Positions 43,560-51,603 of a stretch of 64,000 bases of DNA are shown here, piece after piece. Position 1 is the first letter of the stretch. Every line of letters begins with the position of its first letter. Source of the DNA: Streptomyces sp. SID12488 (lineage in GTDB: Bacteria; Actinomycetota; Actinomycetes; Streptomycetales; Streptomycetaceae). A model generated the notes under the pieces. The model ran no database searches. It worked only from the letters and a program-made list of their open reading frames with translations, and had not been told where the DNA came from. The stretch is taken from positions 62,001 through 126,000 of the forward strand of contig NZ_JAAGLT010000014.1 of NCBI RefSeq assembly GCF_010548275.1, in the 5' to 3' direction. A program made the translations under genes and the position numbers.

Positions 43560-44249
43560 TCAGGACTTCGAAGGCGAGACGCGAAGGCCCGGCGAGACGA
43601 TGACGCGCCGCAGCCCGGTGAAGGCGACCTGGACGACGAGTGCCAGGACGACGACGACGGTCGAACCGCCGATGACGAGCTCGTAGTCGTTGCGGGAGAG
43701 CCCGTCGACGATGAAGCGGCCGAGGCCCCCGAGACCGGGGTAGGCGGCCACGGTCGCGGTGGCCACGACCTGGATCGCGGCGACCCTGAGGCCGAGGAGG
43801 ATCAGGGGCAGCGCCATCGGCACCTCCACCCGGAGCAGGACCTCCCACTCGGTCATACCGACCCCGCGTGCCGCGTCCCTGGTGGCGGGGTCCACACCCC
43901 GGACGCCCTCGAAGGTGTTGATGAGGATCGGCGGGACCGCGAGGGCGACCAGGGCGACCAGTACGGGCGTCGTGCTGAGCCCGGCGAGGGTGACGACGAG
44001 GACCACCAGCCCGAAGGTGGGGATCGCCCGCGCCAGGTTCGCCACGCTGGCCACGGCGAACGCCCCGCGGCCGGTGTGTCCGACGAGCAGCCCGAGGGTC
44101 AGCCCGATGAGGGCGGCGAACAGCAGGGAGATGCCGCTGTAGGTGAGGTGTTCGAGGAGCCGGTGGGGGATGCCGTCGTCGCCGTGCCACTGCTTCGACG
44201 AGGTCAGCCAGTCCCCGACGAGCCGGATCTGGTTCAGGAAGTCGTTCAT
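43560..44249 (-). CDS. Betaine-type ABC transporter permease (OpuCB/OpuCD type) 2
   Basis: 229 residues with five to six helices (LTYSGISLLFAALIGLTLGL, FGLVVLVVTLAGLSTTPVLV). The EAA-like coupling loop is GVDPATRDAARGVGMTEWEV, and AYPGLGGLGRFIVDGL is the conserved permease element of OpuC-type transporters. ATG at 44249 overlaps the stop of permease 1 by 4 nt. Forms a heterodimeric pore with the other permease. Confidence 0.9.
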   Translation of the reverse strand: MNDFLNQIRLVGDWLTSSKQWHGDDGIPHRLLEHLTYSGISLLFAALIGLTLGLLVGHTGRGAFAVASVANLARAIPTFGLVVLVVTLAGLSTTPVLVALVALAVPPILINTFEGVRGVDPATRDAARGVGMTEWEVLLRVEVPMALPLILLGLRVAAIQVVATATVAAYPGLGGLGRFIVDGLSRNDYELVIGGSTVVVVLALVVQVAFTGLRRVIVSPGLRVSPSKS

Positions 44250-44911
44250 GACGCCGTCACCTTGTTCCGGGACCACGGGGTCAGCAGCCGCTGTGCGAGC
44301 ACCAGGAGCGCGTCGGTGGCGAGTGCGAGCAGCATGATCAGCACGATCGCGGTGATGATCGGGGTCGGGAAGTCGAGTTGGAGACCACGGGTGATGTAGT
44401 ACCCGAGTCCGCCCTGGCCGATCAGTTGACCCACCGCGACCAGGCTGATGGACGACACGGCCGCGACACGTACACCGGCGATGACCACGGGCACGGCGAT
44501 CGGCAGTTCGACCTGGACGACACGCCGTATGGCCCCGAATCCCATCGCGGTGGCCGCGAGCCGGACCGGTTCGGGGACCGAGGCCAGCCCGTCCACGACG
44601 TTGGGCACCAGCACGGACAGCGTGTAGATCGTCAGCGGGATCATCACCGTGCGTTCGCTGAGCCCCGTGTACCGGACGAAGATCATGAACAGGGCCAGCG
44701 ACGGGATCGAGTACAGGATGTTGGCCACGGTCAGCACCGGTGGGTACAGCCAGCGATAGCGGTGGCAGAGGATGCCGAGAGGTACGGAGATGATCAGCCC
44801 GAACAGCACCGGCAGCAGACCGAGTCTCAGGTGGATTCCGGTGTAGTGGGCCAGTTCACCGGCGTGATCGCCGATCCACTGCCACCGGATGAGCGGTTCG
44901 TCGTCACTCAT
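44246..44911 (-). CDS. Betaine-type ABC transporter permease (OpuCB/OpuCD type) 1
   Basis: 221 residues from ATG 44911, overlapping the ATPase stop by 4 nt. Membrane helices at about 25-210 (GLLPVLFGLIISVPLGILCH, LYSIPSLALFMIFVRYTGL, SISLVAVGQLIGQGGLGYYI). The coupling loop is PVRLAATAMGFGAIRRVVQV, and LPIAVPVVIAGVRVAAVSSI is the conserved segment of this permease class. A long open frame that continues upstream is antisense noise inside the ATPase gene. Confidence 0.9.
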   Translation of the reverse strand: MSDDEPLIRWQWIGDHAGELAHYTGIHLRLGLLPVLFGLIISVPLGILCHRYRWLYPPVLTVANILYSIPSLALFMIFVRYTGLSERTVMIPLTIYTLSVLVPNVVDGLASVPEPVRLAATAMGFGAIRRVVQVELPIAVPVVIAGVRVAAVSSISLVAVGQLIGQGGLGYYITRGLQLDFPTPIITAIVLIMLLALATDALLVLAQRLLTPWSRNKVTAS

Positions 44912-46041
44912 CGTTTCCCACCGTCCGCCCGGGCGGCACCGGCGTCCGTCACGGCGGTGTCGGGCGTGCCCGCGGACAGCTCGTGGGCGTCCGCGACTCC
45001 GACCACCGCGCCGTGCGCGTCCACGCCCACCGCGAGGCGGGCGGGCGACAGGAGCGCCGAGTCGAGGGCGGCCCGTGCCGAGTCGCCGACGAGGCTGAAG
45101 GTGTGGCCGAGGGGTGCCAGCGGTACGTCCGCGAGGGTGCCGCTCTCCGGCAGGTCGGCGACCGCGGCCCAGCCGAGCGGCCGGCGGCCGTCGTCGACGA
45201 CCAGAACCCAGGGCTCGTCGCCCGTCCGTGCCGTCGCCACGGGCGAGGTCGCCGGCAGTACCGGACCGTCGCGCAGCGGCACATCGGCCCCGTTCACGAA
45301 GGACAGCCGACGAATGCCCCGGTCGTGCCCCACGAAGTCGGCCACGAAGTCGTCGGCGGGATCGGCGAGCAGCCGTTCGGGGGTGTCGAACTGCGCCAGC
45401 TTTCCGCCGGTGCGGAACACGGCGATCTTGTCGCCGAGTTTGATCGCCTCGTCGATGTCGTGGGTGACGAACACGATCGTCTTGTGCAGTTCCTTCTGGA
45501 GCCGGATGAACTCCGCCTGCAGCTCCGCCCGGACGATGGGGTCGACCGCGCTGAACGGCTCGTCCATCAGCAGTACGGGCGGGTCGGCGCCCAGCGCCCT
45601 GGCCACCCCGACGCGCTGCTGCTGGCCGCCGGAGAGCTGGTTCGGATAGCGCTTGGCCATCTCGCTCGGCAGGCCCACCAGTTCCAGCAGTTCCGCCGCC
45701 CGCGCGCGGGCCTTCTTCCGGCTCCAGCCGAGCAGCAGCGGAACGGTGGCGATGTTGTCGAGGATGGTGCGGTGCGGGAAGAGTCCCGCGTGCTGGATCA
45801 CGTACCCGATACCGCGGCGCAGCTCGGGGGCGTTGACCTCCCGGATGTCCTTGCCACGCAGGCTGACCGTCCCGGCCGTGGGCTCCACCATGCGGTTGAC
45901 CATGCGCAGGGTGGTGGTCTTGCCGCAGCCGGAAGGACCGACCAGGACCGTGAGTCCACCCTCGGCCAACTCCAGCGACAGTTCGTCCACCGCTGTCGTC
46001 CCGTTTGGATAATTCTTGCTCACCGCATCGAACCTGATCAA
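44908..46041 (-). CDS. Betaine-type ABC transporter ATPase with CBS-like C-terminal domain
   Basis: 377 residues from TTG 46041 (AGGGG upstream). Walker A GPSGCGKTT, Q-loop IQHAGLFPH, signature LSGGQQQRVGVARAL, Walker B VLLMDEPFSAVD and H-loop FVTHDIDEA are intact. The long C-terminal part (about 260-365; VLVVDDGRRPLGWAAVADLP and LAVGVDAHGAVVGVADAHEL) has two CBS-type motifs, as in OpuCA and EgtV, where they gate transport by ionic strength or nucleotides. First gene of the reverse-strand operon; an inverted repeat lies 18 nt before its start. Confidence 0.9.
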   Translation of the reverse strand: MIRFDAVSKNYPNGTTAVDELSLELAEGGLTVLVGPSGCGKTTTLRMVNRMVEPTAGTVSLRGKDIREVNAPELRRGIGYVIQHAGLFPHRTILDNIATVPLLLGWSRKKARARAAELLELVGLPSEMAKRYPNQLSGGQQQRVGVARALGADPPVLLMDEPFSAVDPIVRAELQAEFIRLQKELHKTIVFVTHDIDEAIKLGDKIAVFRTGGKLAQFDTPERLLADPADDFVADFVGHDRGIRRLSFVNGADVPLRDGPVLPATSPVATARTGDEPWVLVVDDGRRPLGWAAVADLPESGTLADVPLAPLGHTFSLVGDSARAALDSALLSPARLAVGVDAHGAVVGVADAHELSAGTPDTAVTDAGAARADGGKR

Positions 46042-46058
46042 GGCTGCCCCTTACCTGA

Positions 46059-46076
46059 CTGCATATAGTCATGCAG
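46059..46076. promoter_or_regulatory. CTGCAT-N6-ATGCAG inverted repeat in the divergent promoter region
   Basis: Perfect 6-bp arms CTGCAT (46059-46064) and ATGCAG (46071-46076) flank ATAGTC, 18 nt upstream of the ABC ATPase start and about 100 nt before the divergent cyclodeaminase-family gene. Position and symmetry suit an operator controlling both arms; the RpiR relic or an off-locus regulator are candidates. Confidence 0.4.
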
Positions 46077-46178
46077 AGTGATCCGCGGCTGAATGAATCG
46101 TCAATGCTCGGCTGTAAACGGCACGTTACAATCACACGAAATCAGGCCAGGGCGTCCGAAATGTGGGGAGACACCGGC

Positions 46179-47180
46179 ATGAAACCGGTCTGGTTCACCT
46201 TTTTGAACGGCTCGGACATCGAACAGCTGGAACTGACCGACTCCGAGATCCTCGACGCCGTCGAGGAGGGGCTGCGTGCCCAGGGGCAGGGCGAGACGGT
46301 GATCGAACCGCGCGTCCACCTCGTGCCCGACGCCGCGTTCGACGGTCACTTCAACGTGCTGCGCGGCTATGTCGCCCCGCTCTCGCTGGCCGGGGTCAAG
46401 ATCGTGGGCGACTTCGTCGGCAACTACAAGGCCGGTCTGCCCTCGGAGATGGCTCTGCTCAACCTCTTCGACCCGCGCACCGGTATGCCGGTGGCCGTGG
46501 TCGACGCGACCGCCCTCACCGAGATGCGCACCGGCGCCCTCACCGCGCTGGGGGCACGCCATCTGGCCCGCCCGGACGCCAGGGTGCTCGGCCACATCGG
46601 CGCCCGCGCCACCTCGTACTGGAACGTCCGTCTCCTCGACCGGCTCTTCGACCTGACCGAGATCCGCGTCCACTCGCGCCGCCCCGAGAGCCGTGAGGCC
46701 TTCGCCGGGCGTCTGGAGCGGGACCTCGGCAAGCCGGTCGTCGTGACGCAGGACTGGCAGAGCTGCGTGGAGGGCGCGGACATCGTGGTGGAGGCGTCCC
46801 GCCTCGAACGTCCGGAGCCGCTCCTGAAGACGGAGTGGATCGCCCCTGGCGCGCTGGTCGTGCCCTACGGAACGAACAGCGCGGTCGAGCTGAGCCTCAC
46901 GGACATCATGGACAAGATCGTCGTCGACGACTGGGGCCAGGCACACGCCGGACCGTTCGGCGCCCTGCGCGCCCATGTGGACTCCGGCAGGCTCAGCAAA
47001 ACCAATCTGCACGGTGAGCTGGGCGACATCGTCGTGGGCCGCAAACCCGGCCGGGAGAGCCCCGCGGAGACGAACCTGTTCTGGCACCGCGGCCTCTCCC
47101 TCTCCGACATCGCGCTGGGCGCCGCCATGCTGCGGAAGGCCGAGGAGCGCGGCCTCGGCCAGAAACTCCGCTTCTCATGA
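46179..47180 (+). CDS. Ornithine cyclodeaminase/mu-crystallin-family protein
   Basis: 333 residues from ATG 46179 (GGGGAG nine nt upstream); longer frames lack a site. Family pattern: an N-terminal beta domain (LNGSDIEQLELTDSEILDAV, HFNVLRGYVAPLSLAGVKIV), GNYKAGLPSEMALLNLFD with the substrate-binding Lys region, TALTEMRTGALTALGARHLA (catalytic-loop region), and a Rossmann NAD(P)-binding segment ARVLGHIGARATSYWNVRLL (here GxIGxR, slightly altered). Relatives reduce imines or deaminate amino acids with NAD(P)H; the substrate here is unknown. Stop overlaps the lyase start (ATGA), so the two are made together; possibly it processes the nitrogenous product of the pathway. Confidence 0.83.
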   Translation: MKPVWFTFLNGSDIEQLELTDSEILDAVEEGLRAQGQGETVIEPRVHLVPDAAFDGHFNVLRGYVAPLSLAGVKIVGDFVGNYKAGLPSEMALLNLFDPRTGMPVAVVDATALTEMRTGALTALGARHLARPDARVLGHIGARATSYWNVRLLDRLFDLTEIRVHSRRPESREAFAGRLERDLGKPVVVTQDWQSCVEGADIVVEASRLERPEPLLKTEWIAPGALVVPYGTNSAVELSLTDIMDKIVVDDWGQAHAGPFGALRAHVDSGRLSKTNLHGELGDIVVGRKPGRESPAETNLFWHRGLSLSDIALGAAMLRKAEERGLGQKLRFS

Positions 47181-48751
47181 CCGGCAACGGCACCGGGATC
47201 GGCACCACGGAGGTCGTCGTCGACGGGCGGACACTGTCGTACGACGATGTCGTCGCCGTCGCCCACCACGGCGCCCAGGTCGTCCTCGCGGACGAGGTGC
47301 TGCCTCGGCTGGAGCGCGAGCGGGCCGTCGTCGAGGACATCGTCGACCGCCAGGTGCCAACGTACGGCCTGACGACCGGACTCGGCACCCGCTCCTCCTA
47401 CGCCCTGCCGCGCACCGAGCTGGCGGAGTTCAGCGTCCGTACGGTTCGGGGACGGGCGAACGCGGTCGGTGATCCGCTGCCGGTCCCGGTCGTACGCGCC
47501 GCAGTCCTCGCCAGGGTGAACGGCATCGCGGGCGGCGGCAGCGGGGTGCGGCCGGAGATCCCGCGCCTGCTCGTGGCGATGCTCAACGCGCGGGTGCATC
47601 CAGTGATCCCCGAGGTGGGGTCGATCGGCGCCTCCGACCTGTGCCAGTCGGCGCATGTCGGCCTGGTCGTCATCGGCGAGGGCAGCGCCGAGTTCGACGG
47701 GGAGGTGCTCGACGGCGCCACGGCACTGCGGCGGGCGGATCTCGCGCCGGCCGTACTCGGCCCCAAGGACGGGCATGTGCTGTGCAGCGCGAGCCCGCTG
47801 GCGGCCGGACAGGGCGCGCTCGTCCTGCACGAGGCCGCCGCGCTCCTCACCCTGGCCCAGGCGGTCACGGCACTGACCTACGAGGGTTTCCGGGCCAACA
47901 CGAGTCCGCTCGACGCCCGGGTACTGGGCCTGCGCCCCGCCCCCGGACAGGCCCGTGCCGCCCGCGAACTGCTCGTCCTGCTGGACGGCGGTGAGCTGGG
48001 CGATCCGCGCAACGCGCGGCGGGTCCAGGACCCGGTCAGCCTGCGCTGCGCCGCCCAGGTGCACGGCGCCGCGTACGCGGCCCTGGACTTCGCCGGCACC
48101 GCCCTGGATCCGGAGCTGAACGGCTGCGGCGACAACCCGGTGGTGCTGCCCGACACCGGCGAGATCCTCTCCTCCGGCAACTTCCACACCCCGGCGCTGG
48201 CCCTCGCCCTCGACACCCTCGCCCTGTCCCTGACCCAGACGGCGTCGATCTCCGCCGAGCGCATGCGCCGGCTGCTCGACCCCGCCGTCAGCGGACTGCC
48301 CGCGAACCTCTCGCCGTACGGGCCGGAGCGCTCGGGCTTCGCGCCCCTGACCAAGACAGCGCAGGCACTCGTCGCCGAGATCCGCATGCTGTCCGTACCG
48401 GTGTGCATCGATCCCCGGCACGGCGCCGACGCCGTCGAGGACGACTCGACCAACGCGTCCCTCGGAGCACGGCGGCTGGCCACGATCCTCGCCCGGCTGC
48501 GGCTGCTGCTCGCCGTGGAGGCCGTGGTCGCCGCGCAGGCGGTTGACCTGGCGGCGCCGGCCGCCCTGGGGCATGGACCCGGGTTTCTGCACCGGTCGAT
48601 CCGCGCGGCGGTGCCCCGCCTCGGCGACGACCGGCCCTGCGGGGTGGACGTGGAGGCGGTGAGTCAGGGCATCCTGGGGTCCGACGACGTCCGGGGCGCG
48701 CTGCGCGCGATCCTGGAAGAATCGTCACCCCCGGTGGGAGGAACGTCATGA
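47177..48751 (+). CDS. Histidine-ammonia-lyase homologue lacking the MIO triad (ergothionase-like)
   Basis: 524 residues. The overall fold signatures of HAL/PAL are present: TYGLTTGLGT with the catalytic Tyr (Y63), VNGIAGGGSGVRPEI, QDPVSLRC, DNPVVLP, SSGNFHTP. But the MIO-forming motif, GSVGASGDLAPL in HAL, reads GSIGASDLCQSAHVG (A152 S153 D154), so the Gly of Ala-Ser-Gly is missing. The Asn of the HAL NGTQ motif is replaced (LCSASP, 202-207), and NQED reads AVEDD (E421). K393 lies in SGFAPLTKTAQAL. From memory, ergothionase, a MIO-free member that eliminates trimethylamine from ergothioneine, uses a Tyr, Asp, Lys and Glu with similar spacing. I therefore infer a 1,2-elimination on a trimethylammonium amino acid. 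A dead lyase is the alternative. Confidence 0.8.
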   Translation: MTGNGTGIGTTEVVVDGRTLSYDDVVAVAHHGAQVVLADEVLPRLERERAVVEDIVDRQVPTYGLTTGLGTRSSYALPRTELAEFSVRTVRGRANAVGDPLPVPVVRAAVLARVNGIAGGGSGVRPEIPRLLVAMLNARVHPVIPEVGSIGASDLCQSAHVGLVVIGEGSAEFDGEVLDGATALRRADLAPAVLGPKDGHVLCSASPLAAGQGALVLHEAAALLTLAQAVTALTYEGFRANTSPLDARVLGLRPAPGQARAARELLVLLDGGELGDPRNARRVQDPVSLRCAAQVHGAAYAALDFAGTALDPELNGCGDNPVVLPDTGEILSSGNFHTPALALALDTLALSLTQTASISAERMRRLLDPAVSGLPANLSPYGPERSGFAPLTKTAQALVAEIRMLSVPVCIDPRHGADAVEDDSTNASLGARRLATILARLRLLLAVEAVVAAQAVDLAAPAALGHGPGFLHRSIRAAVPRLGDDRPCGVDVEAVSQGILGSDDVRGALRAILEESSPPVGGTS

Positions 48752-49650
48752 CCAGCGTCGACGTGCACCAGCATCTGTGGACCCCCTCGCTGGTGACGGC
48801 CCTGCGCTCGCGCCGCGAACCACCGTTCCTCGACGGCTGGACCCTGTACCTGCATGGTGAGCCGCCCTACGAGATCCGACCCGCCGACCACGACATAGCC
48901 GGCCGTGCGGAACTCGCCGCCGCGGACGGCCTCGGCCGGGTGCTCGTCTCGCTGTCCGCCCCGATCGGCGTGGAGTGGCTGCCCGCCGCCGAGGCTCGAC
49001 CCCTGCTCGACGCGTATCACGACGGATCGGCCGCGCTCCCGAAACCTTTCGACGCCTGGGCCGCAGCCTGCGTCCGGGAGATCGACGCGAACGCGACAGC
49101 CAAGGACCTCGACCGAGGGTTCGCCGGCCTCCAGCTCCCGGCGAACGCCCTCGCCGACGCCTCCGGTTACGCGCGGTGCGCTCCCCTCCTCGACCTGCTC
49201 GAAGAACGCGACCTGCCGCTGTTCGTCCATCCGGGACCGGCGGCCGGCGAGCCGTCGGGCCCCGGCTGGTGGCCGGCGATGGTCCCGTACGTCCAGCAGA
49301 TGCACGCCGCCTGGTTCGCCTTCCGCGCCTTCGGTCGGTCCCGCCATCCGCACCTGCGCGTGTGCTTCGCCCTGCTGGCCGGGCTAGCCCCTCTGCACGG
49401 GGAGCGTTTCGCGGCCCGGGGCGGCGGCCCGGAGGGACACGTGGACCCGGGCGTCTTCGTCGACACGTCGTCCTACGGTCCTCGTGCCGTCGACGCGATC
49501 GTCCGCGCCCTCGGCGCCGGCGCCGTCGTGCAGGGCTCGGACCGGCCGTACGCGGAGCCGCCGCTGCACCCTGGATTCGGTCTGGGCGGAGCTACGGCGT
49601 ACGCCTTCCGTATCGCCAATCCGCGGCGGCTGCTCACAGGCAAGCAGTAA
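48748..49650 (+). CDS. TIM-barrel amidohydrolase (Amidohydro_2/ACMSD-like)
   Basis: 300 residues, starting with ATGA overlap onto the lyase stop. Metal-binding and catalytic features: DVHQHLW (HxH), LPLFVHPGPAAGEP (His, about residue 159), and QGSDRPYAEPPLHPGF (Asp near 257). The fold matches the Amidohydro_2 group that includes aminocarboxymuconate-semialdehyde decarboxylase and sugar lactonases. In this operon it could open or hydrolyse an imidazole-derived ring or its product, but that is inference; I cannot name the substrate. The C-terminal NPRRLLTG is typical of the group. Cytosolic. Confidence 0.82.
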   Translation: MTSVDVHQHLWTPSLVTALRSRREPPFLDGWTLYLHGEPPYEIRPADHDIAGRAELAAADGLGRVLVSLSAPIGVEWLPAAEARPLLDAYHDGSAALPKPFDAWAAACVREIDANATAKDLDRGFAGLQLPANALADASGYARCAPLLDLLEERDLPLFVHPGPAAGEPSGPGWWPAMVPYVQQMHAAWFAFRAFGRSRHPHLRVCFALLAGLAPLHGERFAARGGGPEGHVDPGVFVDTSSYGPRAVDAIVRALGAGAVVQGSDRPYAEPPLHPGFGLGGATAYAFRIANPRRLLTGKQ

Positions 49651-49662
49651 CGAAACCTTTCG
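49651..49662. promoter_or_regulatory. CGAAA-N2-TTTCG palindrome upstream of GH43
   Basis: CGAAACCTTTCG is a symmetric site resembling the CGAA/TTCG elements known upstream of xylanase and xylosidase genes in Streptomyces. It begins right after the stop codon of the amidohydrolase gene and 170 nt before the GH43 start. Confidence 0.45.
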
Positions 49663-49744
49663 ACGTGAAAAGCGAATGATGCGAGGGGTATTGACGCGCG
49701 CCGCGCGCCTTCTAGTATCCAAGATGCCCGAAGACGCGGCCAAC

Positions 49745-49760
49745 GTTCGACATTTCGAAC
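49745..49760. promoter_or_regulatory. GTTCGA-N4-TCGAAC palindrome upstream of GH43
   Basis: Perfect 6-bp arms GTTCGA and TCGAAC around CATT, 73 nt before the GH43 start. A TTGACG-like hexamer at 49691 and TAGTAT-like at 49712 lie just upstream, so the site sits at or downstream of the promoter, as expected for a repressor operator. Confidence 0.45.
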
Positions 49761-49832
49761 ACTAAGAGCCCGGTTCCTCGCCACCGCCCGACTTCGCACA
49801 CCTCTTAGCCCCCAGACAAGAGGAGCGCTCAC

Positions 49833-51437
49833 ATGTCATGGCTACATCAACCCCGTACGCGCCGGAACGCGCTGACCGCGGCGACCGGTCTGGTCGTGGG
49901 AGCGGCCCTGCCCGGAACAGCAGCCGCAGCCGTAGCCGCGCAGTACACGAACCCCGTGCTCTGGCAGGACTTCGCGGACATCGACATCATCCGCGTCGGC
50001 GACACGTACTACTACTCGGCGTCGACGATGCACTACTCCCCCGGGGCGCCGATCCTCCGCTCGTACGACCTGGTGAACTGGGAGTTCGCCGGCCACTCCG
50101 TGCCGGTCCTGGACTTCGGGTCCAAGTACGACCTGAACGGCGCCCGCGGCTACGTACGCGGCATCTGGGCGTCGTCTCTCGCCTACCGCCCGAGCAACCG
50201 CACCTTCTACTGGCTCGGCCAGATCGACTTCGCCCGCACCTATCTCTACACCGCCACCAGCGTCGAGGGTCCCTGGAACCGGCTCACGACGCTCAACACG
50301 GCCTACTACGACGCGGGTCTGCTCGTCGACACCGACGACACCCTGTACGTGGCGTACGGCAACAGCACGATCAGCGTGGCCCAGCTCTCGGCGGACGGCC
50401 GTACGCAGGTCCGTGCTCAGCAGGTGTTCAGCACGCCGTCGAGCATCGGCACCCTGGAGGGCTCCCGCTTCTACCGGATCAACGGGAACCACTACATCTT
50501 CCTGACCCGCCCGGCCAACGGCCAGTACATCCTGAAGTCGACGAGCGGCCCCTTCGGCCCGTACACCCTGCGGCAGGTTCTCCTCGACCTGCCCGGGCCG
50601 ATCTCCGGCGGCGGTGTCCCGCACCAGGGCGGGCTCGTGCAGACACAGAACGGGGCCTGGTACTACCTGGCCTTCGTGGACGCCTTTCCCGGCGGCCGGG
50701 TCCCCGTGCTGGCGCCGGTCACCTGGACCTCGGACGGCTGGCCTGTCGTGCAGCTCGTCAACAACAGGTGGGGCGCGTCGTATCCCGGTCCCGTCGTCCC
50801 GACGCCGCCCCGGCAGGTCACCCCGATGATCGGCGTCGACACGTTCGACGGTACGACGCTCAAGCCGAAGTGGGAGTGGAACCACAACCCGGACAACACC
50901 AAGTGGTCGGTCGGCAACGGACTGACCCTGCGGACCGCGACCGTCACCAACGACCTGTACTGGGCCCGCAACACCCTCACGCACCGCATCCAGGGCCCCA
51001 CCTCGACCGCCACCGTCCAGCTGGACTTCTCGGCGATGCGGGACGGCGACCGCGCCGGACTCGCGCTTCTGCGTGACTCCTCCGCGTGGATCGGCGTCAG
51101 GCGCGACGGCGGCGCGAACCGAGTGGTGATGGTCAACGGGCTGACCATGGACGGCAGTTGGAACACCACCGGCACGGGGTACGAGGCCGCGAGCGCCGGG
51201 GTCTCCGGGGGCCGGGTCTGGCTGCGCGCCACGGCCGACATCCGGCCCGGGTCGTCGCGCCCGGGGACGTTCTCCTACAGCACCGACGGCGTCAACTTCG
51301 TCCGGCTGGGGCCTGCTTTCACCATGGGTAACAGCTGGCAGTTCTTCATGGGTTACCGCTTCGCCCTCTTCAACCACGCCACCCAGGCGCTCGGCGGCTC
51401 GGTCCACATCGCCCGCTTCGAGCTGTCCACCCCCTGA
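49833..51437 (+). CDS. Secreted family 43 glycoside hydrolase (beta-xylosidase/arabinofuranosidase type)
   Basis: 534 residues from ATG 49833 with AAGAGGAG upstream. Signal peptide about 10-37 with a paired-arginine start (TRRNALTAATGLVVGAALPG), possibly Tat. GH43 five-bladed propeller: YTNPVLWQDFADIDIIRVGDT (catalytic base Asp), STMHYSPGAPILRSYDLVNW, GIWASSLAYRP, LEGSRFYRINGNHYIF (catalytic acid Glu), HQGGLVQTQNGAWYYL. The C-terminal about 190 residues (FDGTTLKPKWEWNHNPDNTK onward) are the jelly-roll accessory domain of GH43 xylosidases. It should trim xylan or arabinan side chains outside the cell. Two palindromes upstream suggest specific sugar-dependent control. Confidence 0.9.
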   Translation: MSWLHQPRTRRNALTAATGLVVGAALPGTAAAAVAAQYTNPVLWQDFADIDIIRVGDTYYYSASTMHYSPGAPILRSYDLVNWEFAGHSVPVLDFGSKYDLNGARGYVRGIWASSLAYRPSNRTFYWLGQIDFARTYLYTATSVEGPWNRLTTLNTAYYDAGLLVDTDDTLYVAYGNSTISVAQLSADGRTQVRAQQVFSTPSSIGTLEGSRFYRINGNHYIFLTRPANGQYILKSTSGPFGPYTLRQVLLDLPGPISGGGVPHQGGLVQTQNGAWYYLAFVDAFPGGRVPVLAPVTWTSDGWPVVQLVNNRWGASYPGPVVPTPPRQVTPMIGVDTFDGTTLKPKWEWNHNPDNTKWSVGNGLTLRTATVTNDLYWARNTLTHRIQGPTSTATVQLDFSAMRDGDRAGLALLRDSSAWIGVRRDGGANRVVMVNGLTMDGSWNTTGTGYEAASAGVSGGRVWLRATADIRPGSSRPGTFSYSTDGVNFVRLGPAFTMGNSWQFFMGYRFALFNHATQALGGSVHIARFELSTP

Positions 51438-51452
51438 CCGCACCTCACTCAC

Positions 51453-51542
51453 ATGACAGGCATGAACCCCAGCGCCACCGGCGACTACAACACCCTGCCG
51501 TGGCGCCTCGGCCTGCTCACCCAGACCAACTCGAACTGCTGA
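51453..51542 (+). pseudogene. Short 29-codon remnant after GH43
   Basis: ATG at 51453 opens MTGMNPSATGDYNTLPWRLG and ends LLTQTNSNC before TGA. The cysteine-terminated, Gly/Asn/Thr-rich end looks like the C-terminus of a secreted carbohydrate-active enzyme. It has no ribosome site of its own and may be a leftover from a gene once located here. Confidence 0.25.
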
Positions 51543-51563
51543 CCGGCCGACTGTCCCGATGAC

Positions 51564-51603
51564 GAGCCGGGGTGCCGGGTCCTACGACCCGGCGCCCCGG
51601 CTC
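51564..51603. terminator. Large GC-rich hairpin at the convergent GH43/ipdB junction
   Basis: Arms of about 18 bases (GAGCCGGGG... paired with ...CCCCGGCTC) enclose a CTAC loop that contains the ipdB stop codon. One mismatch. It can terminate both convergent transcripts. Confidence 0.75.
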
